NCBI RefSeq assembly: GCF_026642255.1 | Contig: NZ_CP113264.1 | Coordinates: forward strand, 3,658,001-3,722,000 | Source of the DNA: Streptomonospora nanhaiensis | GTDB lineage: Bacteria; Actinomycetota; Actinomycetes; Streptosporangiales; Streptosporangiaceae | DNA: 64,000 nucleotides | Direction of reading: 5' to 3' | Part shown: one piece after another, positions 24,200 through 32,912 of the stretch | Layout: every line of letters starts with the position of its first letter | Numbering within the stretch: the first letter of the stretch is position 1 | The notes under the pieces: generated by a model | Seen by the model: only the letters and a program-made list of their open reading frames with translations | What the model was told of the DNA's origin: nothing | Databases searched by the model: none | Program-made: the position numbers and the translations under genes

Positions 24200-24811
24200 A
24201 TGAGAGTCCGCTCGACCACCGTCCTCGTCCCGCTGGCCGTCCTCGTCCTGGGCGGGGTGCTCGCCACGTCCTGCTCCCCCGGCGGGGCGCACGACGCGGA
24301 GGCCGACGCGGCGCGGGTCGAACTGGAGCAGGCGGCCGACGCCCTGTCCGCGACGGCACTGCGGCCGGGAGCCGAGCGCGCCTTCGCCCGCGAGGGACAC
24401 CCCGTCCCGGGGGGCCTGATCTGCGGCAGCCGCCCGCAGGGAGACCCGGCCGCCTCCCCGGCCGCCTCCGTGGCCCCGGGCCCGAACCGGACCGCCGGCA
24501 CGGAGGGGTACGAGGCGTCCGCCTCCCCCGAGCCCCGCGGCGGCCGGCTGGAGGTCCACTGCACCGGCGAGACCGAGGACGGCGCGCGGGCGGTGTTCGA
24601 GGGGCGCCTCCTGCGCGGGGCGCTGGCCGAGCGGGAGGCGGGCGACGACAGCCTTCCCGGGAGCTTCACCGGGAGCGTCGACGGCGAGCAGGTCTTCACC
24701 ATGGACTGCTTCCAGTGCTCCCCCGCGGCCGAGGACGCCGGGGAACGGGAGCCCGGCGGCGAGGAACCCGGGACGGAGAAGGCGGAGAACGTCGAGGAGG
24801 CCCTCGACTAG
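24200..24811 (+). CDS. Putative lipoprotein, function unknown
   Basis: 203 residues. The N-terminus is a lipoprotein signal peptide: basic MRVR, a hydrophobic stretch to about residue 21 and ATSC with Cys25 as the lipidated residue (the -3 position is Ala rather than the usual Leu). The mature part is acidic, rich in Ala, Glu, Gly and Pro, with two regions of low complexity. Cys in LICGSRP, LEVHCTG and FTMDCFQC may form disulphides outside the cell. AGGGGGA precedes the ATG. I do not recognise a domain. A strong terminator follows. Confidence 0.75.
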   Translation: MRVRSTTVLVPLAVLVLGGVLATSCSPGGAHDAEADAARVELEQAADALSATALRPGAERAFAREGHPVPGGLICGSRPQGDPAASPAASVAPGPNRTAGTEGYEASASPEPRGGRLEVHCTGETEDGARAVFEGRLLRGALAEREAGDDSLPGSFTGSVDGEQVFTMDCFQCSPAAEDAGEREPGGEEPGTEKAENVEEALD

Positions 24812-24840
24812 GGCTCCGGCGCGCCCGCGCCCCCGTGGTG

Positions 24841-24889
24841 CGCGGCGGGACGTCCCGGAGGAGACCACCTCGGGGGACGTCCCGCCGCG
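24841..24889 (+). terminator. Hairpin terminator
   Basis: CGCGGCGGGACGTCCC (24841-24856) pairs with GGGACGTCCCGCCGCG (24874-24889), 30 bases after the lipoprotein gene. It also faces the minus-strand GAF regulator gene and may serve both. Confidence 0.75.
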
Positions 24890-25109
24890 TCGCGCGGCGG
24901 CCTCGGGCTCTCCCCCGATACCCCGAACGACCGCCTGGGCCCCGCAGCGCGTACTTCCCTCCCCGTGGCCCCCCTCAAGGCCCGAAGGTCGTGAACGCGC
25001 CGGTGGACCGATACTCCGGTCGCCGTGCCCTCTCCGGCCCGGCGACCGCCCCGGCCGGGGCCGCGCAAGCACAGTCCACCGCACCCGGGAACGGGGCGCA
25101 ACGGTTGCA

Positions 25110-26429
25110 CTAGGTTGCGAGAAGATCGCGCAGAGCAACCGAGCGGTCGCCCGACCTCAGTGCCTCGCGGAGGTCCCGGACGCCGGGCGCCACCGACCCG
25201 GGCAGCAGGTCGGTCGGGGCGGGCGGGGCGACGACCCGTACCAGGACCTCCTCGCTGAACCGGTAGGGGCGGCTCTCGATGATGCCGCCCAGGTGCCGGC
25301 GCAGGCGCGACAGCTCGGCCCGCACGGTCACGACGTGGCCTCCCGCGCCGAACACGGCCTGCGACAGCTGTGCGCCCGTACGCCCCTCGCGGTGGCCGGC
25401 CAGCAGCAGGAGCAGTTCCGCGTGGCGCGGCGTCAGCCGGTGCGTCCACTCCCCGCTGGCCCCGGCGACCGCCACCGTGGGGGCGGAACGGGTCAGGTCC
25501 AGGGTGACCGTGGCCCCGCCGCTCTCCCGCTCCGGCCGGGGGCGCACCAGCCAGCCCCCGGGCAGGGGCTCCAGCGCGCACTCCCCCAGTGCGGGGAGCC
25601 AGGCCGTCCCCGTGTCCCGCTGCGTGGGCAGCAGGACCCTGCGGACCGGCTCCATGTGGACGGCGGCGGCCGTCCACCCGGCGTCGTCCACGACCAGGGC
25701 GCGCTCGCTCATCCCGGCCAGCAGGGGCGCCGCCACCGAGCGCAGCCGCTCCAGATGCGTGTGGTGGATCCCCTGGAGGTGGGCCTCGGCGAGCTGGGCG
25801 ACCGCGCTGACCAGCGCCAGCGTCGCGGGGTGGATGGTGGAGACGGGACCGGTCACGTCGATGGCGCCGAGCAGGCGCCCGTCGCGGGGGTCGTGGATCG
25901 GGGCGCAGGCACAGGTGAGGGTGTGCAGGCTCCGGACGAAGTGTTCGGCCGAGTAGACCTGCACGGGACGTCCCACGACCAGGGCCGTGCCGATGGCGTT
26001 GGTGCCCGTGCTGCCCTCGTTCCAGTACGCGCCCTCGACCAGCCCCACCCTGTCGCCGACCGACCGCATGCGGTGCGAGCCCTCGCGCCACAGGACCTGC
26101 CCGGCGGAGTCGGCGACCAGCATGATGTGGTCGGCCTCGTCCGCGACCGAGACGAGGGACCGGCGGATCAGCGGGAGGACCGCCGCGATCGGGGAGGCGT
26201 CGCGGTTGCGCTGGAGCTCGTCCACGCGCGCCACCCGCGGGGGCGGCGCACTGTCGGGGTCGATGCCGAAGCCGCGCATCCTTCCCCAGGAGTCCTCGAT
26301 CACGGGGCGCAGCGGCGCGGGCGCGGGACGCCCGGTGAGCGAGGCCTCGTGCACCCGTCTGAGCATGAGCGCGTGCTCGCGGGCATCGGCCCCGGCGGGC
26401 AGGGCCGTGTCCAGCGGAGGAAACGACAT
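25110..26429 (-). CDS. GAF-domain transcriptional regulator (AcoR-like sensor, no sigma-54 domain)
   Basis: 439 residues from the ATG at 26429. An N-terminal region (about 20-80) resembles the start of acetoin/glycerol regulators (HEASLTGRPAPAPLRPVIEDSWGR). A GAF domain follows at about 85-215, with the hallmark NEGSTGTNAIGTALVVGRPV and CACAPIHDPRDGRLLGAIDVTGP. The AAA+ sigma-54 domain of AcoR is missing; instead the C-terminus is a winged-helix segment (LTPRHAELLLLLAGHREGRTGAQLSQAVF, about 330-400). Actinomycete proteins of this build usually regulate alcohol or aldehyde dehydrogenase genes. None is adjacent here, so the target is open. An upstream open frame extending to 26723 is GC-bias only. 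Confidence 0.88.
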   Translation of the reverse strand: MSFPPLDTALPAGADAREHALMLRRVHEASLTGRPAPAPLRPVIEDSWGRMRGFGIDPDSAPPPRVARVDELQRNRDASPIAAVLPLIRRSLVSVADEADHIMLVADSAGQVLWREGSHRMRSVGDRVGLVEGAYWNEGSTGTNAIGTALVVGRPVQVYSAEHFVRSLHTLTCACAPIHDPRDGRLLGAIDVTGPVSTIHPATLALVSAVAQLAEAHLQGIHHTHLERLRSVAAPLLAGMSERALVVDDAGWTAAAVHMEPVRRVLLPTQRDTGTAWLPALGECALEPLPGGWLVRPRPERESGGATVTLDLTRSAPTVAVAGASGEWTHRLTPRHAELLLLLAGHREGRTGAQLSQAVFGAGGHVVTVRAELSRLRRHLGGIIESRPYRFSEEVLVRVVAPPAPTDLLPGSVAPGVRDLREALRSGDRSVALRDLLAT

Positions 26430-26796
26430 GTGGCCCCCTGACTTCGGGTTCGCTACGGAGATACCAAGTGTCCAGGCTGAGCCCCGACAGGGTGAGGGAA
26501 CCGGAACACGCGCACGATTCGGAACCGTGGTCGGCGCACAACTTCCGCTTTCCCAGCGAAAACCGGGTCCGTACGCCGCACATGGCAGCCGCTGCCCCCG
26601 CCGGGACGACGATGTGCGCGACCAGGATCGGGCACCGCGCACCCCGAATCGGGGAATTGGCCGGAAGCGGCCACGCCCGCACGGGCGAGGGCAGGTGGGA
26701 GGGGCCGGTCCGGGCCCGTGCACGTGCGTGCGCGTCGCGCATCCGCACGTGCGGCCGGGCCCGGACCGGAGCGCGGCGGAGGTCCCGGGAGCGCGG
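26430..26796. other. Intergenic region with elaborate terminator
   Basis: 367 bases between the GAF regulator and the upstream PucR gene, both on the minus strand. It must hold the GAF gene's promoter (toward 26430-26560, A/T-richer) and the PucR terminator (separate entry). No gene is seen. Confidence 0.5.
26705..26769 (-). terminator. Long interrupted hairpin terminator after the PucR gene
   Basis: Outer arms CCGGTCCGGGCCCG (26705-26718) and CGGGCCCGGACCGG (26756-26769) are perfect; inside, CACGTGCG pairs with CGCACGTG. The stop codon of the PucR gene is at 26797. Confidence 0.7.
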
Positions 26797-28392
26797 TCAG
26801 GGGCCTGGCCGCCACCGGGTGAGCGCGAACCACAGGCGCATGCGCTGCTCGGCGTCGGCCAGGTCCACTCCCAGGTCCCGCTCGATCCTGCCGATCCGGT
26901 AGCGGACGCTGTTGCGGTGGGCTCCGAGGTCGGCCGCGGCCCGGTCCCAGTTGCCGTGGCGGGTGAGCCAGGCCCGCAGGGTCGCGCGCAGGAGCCCCGC
27001 GGGAGCGGTGTCCTCGGCGAGCGGCCCCAGGACGCCGCGTGCGAGCGCGTCCGCGCCCAGCGGGTCCAGGAGGGCCTCGAAGGGGTCGGTGTCCTCCTCC
27101 CACAGCAGCGGGCCCCCGGCCGCGCGGGCGCGGGGGAGGAGGGAGGCCGCCGCGCGGTCGGCGGAGGACAGCTCCTCGGGGGAGACCGGGCCGCTCAGCA
27201 CGCCGATCCACCCGTGGAGCAGGAGCAGGTCCAGCCCTTCCCGGTGCGCGGCGTCGCCGCGGTCCGCGAGGACTGCGCGCAGCAGTCCCGGCGGGCCGGG
27301 GGCGGCGTCCAGGACCCGGGTGTCCAGGGGCAGGCCGGCGGGAGCGGTGTGCCGCCCCCGGTCGGCGGGAAGGGCGTGCAGGACGCGGTAGGCGCCGGCG
27401 TGGCCGTCCCCGCCCCCGGTGAGCCCGGCGAGCAGGGGCAGGGCCTCCTCGGCGACCCCTCCGTCCAGCAGCAGGGCGGTGAGGAGGCGGCCCGGGGCGG
27501 GCGGGGCGCCCCGGTCGGTGCGCGCGAGGAGGTCGAGCAGCGCGGTCGCGGTGCGCAGGACCGCGCGGTCGGTGATGCCGAGGGGGTCGGGGCGCCCCAC
27601 CAGGACCACCCCGTGGTCGTCGGGGGGCGAGCCGACGGTGTGCAGGAAGACCTCGTCCGCGCCGTACCGCGCCTTGGCGCTGCGGGGACCGTGCGGGAGG
27701 GTGAGCCGGGCGACGAGCCCGTGGAGGTCGGGGTCCAGGTCCCGGGGCGCGCCCGGCGTCGCGTGCCGTCCACCGGCGGCGGCCCCCGTCCGCGCCGGTG
27801 CGGCCTCCCCGGACGCGGCCGGGGTCCCGGCGTCCGGGGCCCCGGGCGGGACGCGGGCGAGCAGCGCCCACCCTCCGAGGGCCTCGGCGAGCACCCTCAG
27901 GACGCGGTCCACCGGCGCGTCGGCGGTGACGGCCAGGGCCAGTGCCTGGTGCGCCTCCCCGAGGCGGCGCAGGTCGCGCAGCCGCCGCTCCTCCAGCTCC
28001 GCGCCGACGGCCTGGCTGACGGCGGCGAACGGGGTGGGGCGGGGGACCGCGACCAGCGGCAGTCCGCGCGCGTGGCACTGCTCGACCAGGCCCGCGGGGA
28101 CGGTGTCGTGGACGGGGGTGACTCCGAAGCCGACCGCGCTGACCCCGGCGCCGACCACGGCGTCGACGTAGGCGCGCAGGCCGGCGGCGGTTCGGGGCAG
28201 GTTGACCCCCGCCGTGAGCAGGAGTTCCCCGCCGCGCAGGTAGGCGGAGGGGTCCGTCAGCTCGCTGACCACGGCCCAGGCGATCCCCGGGTCGCCCGCC
28301 TCGACGACGGTGGCCAGCGCCAGGTCGCGGCGGCCCGTGACCACGCTCAGCGGCACTGTGTGGACGTCGGTGCGTCGGGCCCGGTCTGCCAC
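26797..28392 (-). CDS. PucR-family regulator, second copy
   Basis: 531 residues from the GTG at 28392, which has AGAAGGGGA upstream. The N-terminal PucR domain keeps the core SAYLRGGELLLTAGVNLPRTAAGLRAYVDAVVGAGVSAVGFG. The C-terminus is the PucR-type HTH (WDRAAADLGAHRNSVRYRIGRIERDLGVDL, about 480-508). The middle is less conserved and rich in Ala, Gly and Asp. It is divergent from the symporter/ureohydrolase/decarboxylase/aldehyde dehydrogenase block, so it probably senses a guanidino or amine compound and controls that operon rather than purine genes. That role is inferred from place alone. Confidence 0.9.
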   Translation of the reverse strand: MADRARRTDVHTVPLSVVTGRRDLALATVVEAGDPGIAWAVVSELTDPSAYLRGGELLLTAGVNLPRTAAGLRAYVDAVVGAGVSAVGFGVTPVHDTVPAGLVEQCHARGLPLVAVPRPTPFAAVSQAVGAELEERRLRDLRRLGEAHQALALAVTADAPVDRVLRVLAEALGGWALLARVPPGAPDAGTPAASGEAAPARTGAAAGGRHATPGAPRDLDPDLHGLVARLTLPHGPRSAKARYGADEVFLHTVGSPPDDHGVVLVGRPDPLGITDRAVLRTATALLDLLARTDRGAPPAPGRLLTALLLDGGVAEEALPLLAGLTGGGDGHAGAYRVLHALPADRGRHTAPAGLPLDTRVLDAAPGPPGLLRAVLADRGDAAHREGLDLLLLHGWIGVLSGPVSPEELSSADRAAASLLPRARAAGGPLLWEEDTDPFEALLDPLGADALARGVLGPLAEDTAPAGLLRATLRAWLTRHGNWDRAAADLGAHRNSVRYRIGRIERDLGVDLADAEQRMRLWFALTRWRPGP

Positions 28393-28458
28393 GGCGTTCC
28401 CCTTCTCCCCGCCCCGCGCCGCAGGTTCCGGCGCCGGGTGCCTCGTGTCCCCCGTGTT

Positions 28459-28474
28459 GCGCACAGGGGTGCGC
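28459..28474. promoter_or_regulatory. Inverted repeat between PucR and symporter genes
   Basis: GCGCAC-AGGG-GTGCGC is a perfect 6-base inverted repeat in the 248-base divergent promoter region. It is a candidate operator for the second PucR regulator. Confidence 0.3.
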
Positions 28475-28640
28475 CGACCGCACTTTCTGGATGGTTCGCA
28501 CATACAAGGAGGTTTGACGGTGCGGTTCGTCCACTGGAGCGTAGTCGAGACGCTGCCTAGTCTGTCCGAAGTCCGTGTGACCTGTGTCAATGTCGCCGCT
28601 GTTCACTCCCCCGTACCCCCGCGTCCACATTTGGAGTGCC

Positions 28641-30140
28641 ATGACCGTCGACCTCGCGGTGATCGCCGCCTATCTCCTGGGTATGGTCGCCCTCGGCTGG
28701 TGGGGCATGCGCCGCGCCACCAGCAAGTCCGACTACCTGGTCGCCGGACGCCGCCTGGGTCCGCTGATGTATGCGGGCACCATGGCCGCGGTCGTGCTCG
28801 GCGGCGCCTCCACCGTCGGCGGCATCGGCCTGGGATACACCTACGGCGTCTCCGGCGCCTGGCTGGTCGTCGCCATCGGCGTCGGCATCCTCGCGCTGCA
28901 CCTGTTCTTCGCCAAGCGCATCTCGCGGCTGCGGGTCTTCACCGTCTCCGAGATGCTGGACCTGCGCTACGGCGGCAACTCGCGGGTGGTGTCGGGCCTG
29001 GTCATGTGGGGTTACACCTTCATGCTGACGGTGCCCTCCACCCTGGCGTTCTCCACCATCTTCAGCGGCCTCTTCGAGCTCCCGCGCGCGGTGGCGATCA
29101 TCCTGGGCGGCTCCATCGTGGTCCTGTACTCCACGATGGGCGGCATGTGGTCGGTGACCATGACCGACATGGCCCAGTTCGCCATCAAGACCATCGGGCT
29201 CGTCCTCATCCTGACGCCGGTGGCGATCTGGTCGGCGGGCGGCTTCTCCGGGATGCGCGAGTCCCTGGACCCCTCCTACTTCAGTCCCACCGCCATCGGC
29301 GGGGAGACGATCCTGACCTACTTCGTCATCTACTCGCTCGGCCTGCTCATCGGCCAGGACATCTGGCAGCGCGTGTTCACCGGCCGCGACGACCGGGTCG
29401 CCAGGGTCGGCGGCATCGGCGCGGGTGTCTACTGCCTGGTCTACGGCGTGTGCGGGGCCCTCATCGGCACCGCGGCGGCCGTTCTCTTCCCGGACCTGGC
29501 CAACCCCGACGACGCGTTCACCCTGATGGTCGACGCGACCCTGCCCGTGGGCCTCGCCGGCCTGGTGATCGCCGCCGCGCTGTCCGCCGTGATGTCCACC
29601 GCCAGCGGCGCCCTCATCGCCTGCTCCACGGTGACGTCCACCGACCTGTGGCCCCAGGTCCGCCGCCTGTTCGGGCGCGGCGGGGCCTCCCACGGGGGCG
29701 GGAACCGCGACGAGGTCGCCTCCAACCGCGTCTTCACCCTGGTCCTGGGCGCCGCGACCATCGGCGTCTCCCTGGCCGTCGACGACGTCGTCGCGGCGCT
29801 GACCCTGGCCTACAACGTGCTCGTGGGCGGCCTGCTGGTCGCCATCCTGGGCGGCCTGGTGTGGAAGCGCGGCACCCGCGCGGGCGCCCTGGCCTCCATG
29901 CTCACCGGGTCGGTGGCCGTCATCGTCACCATGGCCCTGACCGGGATGCTCGCCAACGAGCCGATCTACGTGGGGCTCGGCACCGCCCTGGTGGTGTACG
30001 TGGCCGTGAGCCTGCTGACCCCGCCGACGGACCCGGCCGTCCTGGCCGCCTGGCAGAGCCGCCTGCGCGGCGACGACGCACCGGAGGGGGCCGGGGCCGC
30101 ACCGGCCGCCGTGGACGCGCCCGCGCCCCGGGACGGCTGA
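28641..30140 (+). CDS. Sodium:solute symporter family transporter
   Basis: 499 residues with about 13 membrane segments. It is an SSS-family protein: SDYLVAGRRLGPLMYAGTMAAVVLGGASTVGGIGLGYTYG at the N-terminus is the conserved TM1-TM2 signature, and SAVMSTASGALIACSTVTSTDLW is the second. The ATG at 28641 follows GGAGTGCC; the earlier in-frame ATG at 28584 has no site. It is first in the block with the ureohydrolase and decarboxylase, so it probably imports their substrate (an amine, arginine or guanidino acid) with Na+. The substrate is inferred. Confidence 0.92.
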   Translation: MTVDLAVIAAYLLGMVALGWWGMRRATSKSDYLVAGRRLGPLMYAGTMAAVVLGGASTVGGIGLGYTYGVSGAWLVVAIGVGILALHLFFAKRISRLRVFTVSEMLDLRYGGNSRVVSGLVMWGYTFMLTVPSTLAFSTIFSGLFELPRAVAIILGGSIVVLYSTMGGMWSVTMTDMAQFAIKTIGLVLILTPVAIWSAGGFSGMRESLDPSYFSPTAIGGETILTYFVIYSLGLLIGQDIWQRVFTGRDDRVARVGGIGAGVYCLVYGVCGALIGTAAAVLFPDLANPDDAFTLMVDATLPVGLAGLVIAAALSAVMSTASGALIACSTVTSTDLWPQVRRLFGRGGASHGGGNRDEVASNRVFTLVLGAATIGVSLAVDDVVAALTLAYNVLVGGLLVAILGGLVWKRGTRAGALASMLTGSVAVIVTMALTGMLANEPIYVGLGTALVVYVAVSLLTPPTDPAVLAAWQSRLRGDDAPEGAGAAPAAVDAPAPRDG

Positions 30141-30212
30141 CCCGCACCGACCGACCGCACCGACCGCGGCCCCCACCGGCCGCACCGACGACGAGAAGGA
30201 CCGGACCACGCG

Positions 30213-31166
30213 ATGAACGCACCGATCGGACCCACCGACTCCAGCCTCGTACCGCGCTTCGCCGGGCCGGCGACCTTCGCCCGCCTCCCCCGCATCGACC
30301 AGGTCGAGAAGGCCGACATCGCCGTGGTCGGCGTCCCCTTCGACACCGGGGTCTCCTACCGCCCCGGCGCCCGCTTCGGCCCCTCCGCCATCCGTGAGGC
30401 CAGCCGCCTGCTGCGCCCCTACAACCCGGGCCTGGACGTGTCCCCGTTCGCGCACGCGCAGGTCGTCGACGCCGGGGACATCGCGGTCAACCCGTTCTCC
30501 ATCGGCGACGCCGTGGAGACCCTGGACGAGGGCGCCTCCCGGTTCGTGCGGGAGGGAACGCGCCTGGTCACCCTGGGCGGTGACCACACCATCGCCCTGC
30601 CCCTGCTGCGCTCGCTGCACCGCGTGCACGGGCCGATCGCGATGGTGCACTTCGACGCCCACCTGGACACCTGGGACACCTACTTCGGCGAGCCCTACAC
30701 CCACGGCACCCCGTTCCGGCGCGCCGTGGAGGAGGGCATCCTCGACACCGAGGCCATCTGCCACGTGGGAACCCGCGGCCCCCTCTACGGCAAGAAGGAC
30801 CTGGAGGACGACCGCCGGTTCGGGTTCGGCATCGTCACCTCGGCCGACGTGATGCGCAAGGGCGTGGACGAGATCGCCGACGCGCTGCGCCAGCGCATCG
30901 GCAACCGCCCCCTGTACGTGTCGGTGGACATCGACGTGCTCGACCCCGCGCACGCGCCCGGCACCGGCACCCCGGAGGCGGGCGGCCTGACCAGCCGCGA
31001 ACTGCTGGAGATCCTGCGCGGCCTGGCCGCCTGCAACCTCGTGGGCGCGGACGTGGTGGAGGTCGCCCCCGCCTACGACCACGCGCAGATCACCGCCACC
31101 GCGGCCTCGCACGTGGCCTACGACCTGGTCAGCGTCCTGGCCCTCCACCACACGACGGGAGCCTGA
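30213..31166 (+). CDS. Ureohydrolase: guanidinobutyrase/agmatinase family
   Basis: 317 residues, the family's normal size. The Mn2+ site is complete: GGDH at 122-125, HFDAHLDT at 147-154 and [19 protein letters not shown] at about 237-255. The enzyme releases urea from a guanidino compound. The [10 protein letters not shown] segment and the [16 protein letters not shown]-terminus are shared by agmatinases and guanidinobutyrases, so substrate cannot be read directly. With a ThDP decarboxylase and an aldehyde dehydrogenase directly downstream, 4-guanidinobutyrate is the likelier substrate, giving GABA and urea. The stop at 31166 is 4 bases from the next start. Confidence 0.92.
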   Translation: MNAPIGPTDSSLVPRFAGPATFARLPRIDQVEKADIAVVGVPFDTGVSYRPGARFGPSAIREASRLLRPYNPGLDVSPFAHAQVVDAGDIAVNPFSIGDAVETLDEGASRFVREGTRLVTLGGDHTIALPLLRSLHRVHGPIAMVHFDAHLDTWDTYFGEPYTHGTPFRRAVEEGILDTEAICHVGTRGPLYGKKDLEDDRRFGFGIVTSADVMRKGVDEIADALRQRIGNRPLYVSVDIDVLDPAHAPGTGTPEAGGLTSRELLEILRGLAACNLVGADVVEVAPAYDHAQITATAASHVAYDLVSVLALHHTTGA

Positions 31167-31170
31167 GCCC

Positions 31171-32796
31171 ATGGGAGCTCCGCGCAACGGCGGGGACCTG
31201 GTCACCGAGACGCTCACCGCGCTCGGCGCGCGGGTGGCCTTCGGCATCCCCGGCCAGCACGCGCTGGGGCTGTTCGACGCGCTGCGCCGGGCCCCGGGGC
31301 TGAGGTTCGTCTCCAGCCGGGTCGAGAACAACGCAGCCTTCGCCGCCGACGGGCACGCCCGGCTCACCGGCGAGGTGACACCGCTGCTGGTCTCCACCGG
31401 GCCCGGGGCACTGCTCACGCTGGCCTCCCTCCAGGAGTCCCGGGCGTCCAGCGCCCCGGTCCTGGTGATCAGCAGCCAGGTCCCGCGCGCGGGCCTGGGG
31501 GGCGGGCGCCACGGGTACCTGCACGAGCTGCCCGAGCAGTCCGCGAGCTTCGCCAACGTCACCAAGACGGCGTTCACGGTGCGGCACGCCTCGCAGATCC
31601 CCTCGGCCCTGGCCGGGGCCTGGCGGGCCGCGGCGAGCGCCCCGGCCGGTCCCGTCCTGGTGGAGATCCCGCAGGACGTGCTGCTGGAGCCGACCGTGGT
31701 GCCCCCGGTGGAGGACGTGGACCCGGCCCCGGTCCCGCTCACGCCGCGCGCCGAACTGGTGGCCGAGGCGGCCCGCCTGCTGGACGGGGCCCGGCGCCCG
31801 AGGATCCTGGCCGGGGGCGGGGTGAGCCGCTCCGGGGGGCGGGACGCGCTGGTCGCCCTGGCCGAGGCCCTCCGGGCTCCGGTGGCCACCACCTTCGGGG
31901 GCAAGGACGCCTTCCCCTGGGACCACCCGCTCTCCCTCCAGTCGTGGATCGAGGACCGGCACACCACCGACTACCTGGAGGGGGCCGACGTCCTGCTCGT
32001 GGTGGGTTCGGGGCTGGGCGAGCTGTCCAGCAACTACCACACGTTCGCGCCCCGGGGCCGCGTGGTCCAGGTCGAGGCCGACCTGGGCAAGCTGGAGTCC
32101 AACCACCCCGCGCTCGGTGTGCACGGCGACGCGGCCTCAACCCTCGCCGGCCTCGCGGAGGCGGTGACCCGCCGTCCCGCCGACCCGGCCGTGGAAGGGG
32201 AGGTGGCGTCCGTGAAGGCCGCTGTGGCCGCCCGCCTGGACGCGCAGGACCTGGCAGCGGAGCGCGCCGTGCTGGCGGCCGTGCGGGAGGCCCTGCCCGA
32301 CGGGGCGCCCAGCTTCTGGGACATGACGATGCTGGCCTACTGGGCGTGGTCCGCGTGGGACCCGCGCGGGGGCGGTGCGTACTCCGCGCAGGGGTCGGGG
32401 GGCCTGGGGTACGGGTTCCCCGCCGCCCTGGGCGCCGCGGCGGCCGGGCGCGGCCCGGTTCTGGCCGTCTCCGGGGACGGGGGCGCGATGTACTCGGTCG
32501 CCGAGCTGGCCACGGCCCGCCAGCACGACCTGGACGTGACGTGGCTGGTCGTGGACGACGGCGGCTACGGCATCCTGCGCGAGTACATGGAGTCGTCGTT
32601 CGGGGAGGCCACCCACACCGAGCTGGCCCGACCGGACTTCGTGGCCCTGGCCGGGGCGTTCGGGGTGCCCGCCACCCGGACCTCCCCGGAGCGGCTGCGC
32701 GAGGACCTGTCCGCCGCCCTGTCCCGGCCCGGCCCGAACGTGGTCGTGCTGCCCATGGTGCTGGGGCTGTTCGCCCCCACCCACCTGGACGGGTAG
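31171..32796 (+). CDS. Thiamine diphosphate-dependent 2-oxo acid decarboxylase (acetolactate synthase-like)
   Basis: 541 residues with the three ThDP-enzyme domains. The ThDP-activating glutamate is Glu52 in SSRVENNAAFAADGHARLTG; the central domain starts near 190; the C-terminal cofactor site is VSGDGGAMYSVAELATARQHD (about 433) with VVDDGGYGIL about 30 residues later. The family includes acetolactate synthase, oxalyl-CoA and benzoylformate decarboxylases and the 2-ketoarginine decarboxylase AruI. Wedged between a ureohydrolase and an aldehyde dehydrogenase, an AruI-like step (5-guanidino-2-oxopentanoate to 4-guanidinobutanal) is the best fit, but this is inference. Confidence 0.85.
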   Translation: MGAPRNGGDLVTETLTALGARVAFGIPGQHALGLFDALRRAPGLRFVSSRVENNAAFAADGHARLTGEVTPLLVSTGPGALLTLASLQESRASSAPVLVISSQVPRAGLGGGRHGYLHELPEQSASFANVTKTAFTVRHASQIPSALAGAWRAAASAPAGPVLVEIPQDVLLEPTVVPPVEDVDPAPVPLTPRAELVAEAARLLDGARRPRILAGGGVSRSGGRDALVALAEALRAPVATTFGGKDAFPWDHPLSLQSWIEDRHTTDYLEGADVLLVVGSGLGELSSNYHTFAPRGRVVQVEADLGKLESNHPALGVHGDAASTLAGLAEAVTRRPADPAVEGEVASVKAAVAARLDAQDLAAERAVLAAVREALPDGAPSFWDMTMLAYWAWSAWDPRGGGAYSAQGSGGLGYGFPAALGAAAAGRGPVLAVSGDGGAMYSVAELATARQHDLDVTWLVVDDGGYGILREYMESSFGEATHTELARPDFVALAGAFGVPATRTSPERLREDLSAALSRPGPNVVVLPMVLGLFAPTHLDG

Positions 32797-32832
32797 GGCC
32801 TCCGCCGCCCTGGCCCGGCCCGCCGGGCGGGC

Positions 32833-32868
32833 GGGCCGACCGGACGGCGCGCAGCCACCGGTCGGCCC
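32833..32868 (+). terminator. Hairpin inside the guanidino operon
   Basis: GGGCCGACCGG (32833-32843) pairs with CCGGTCGGCCC (32858-32868) in the 116-base gap between decarboxylase and aldehyde dehydrogenase genes. It may reduce read-through or stabilise the upstream mRNA. Confidence 0.5.
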
Positions 32869-32912
32869 GGCTCCCGGCCTCCCGACACCACCGCAACCGA
32901 CGCGAGGACACC

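Noticed and set aside
24200..24811. Metal-binding or redox lipoprotein from its Cys residues
   Set aside because: Cysteines are not in any known metal motif; no basis for a function.
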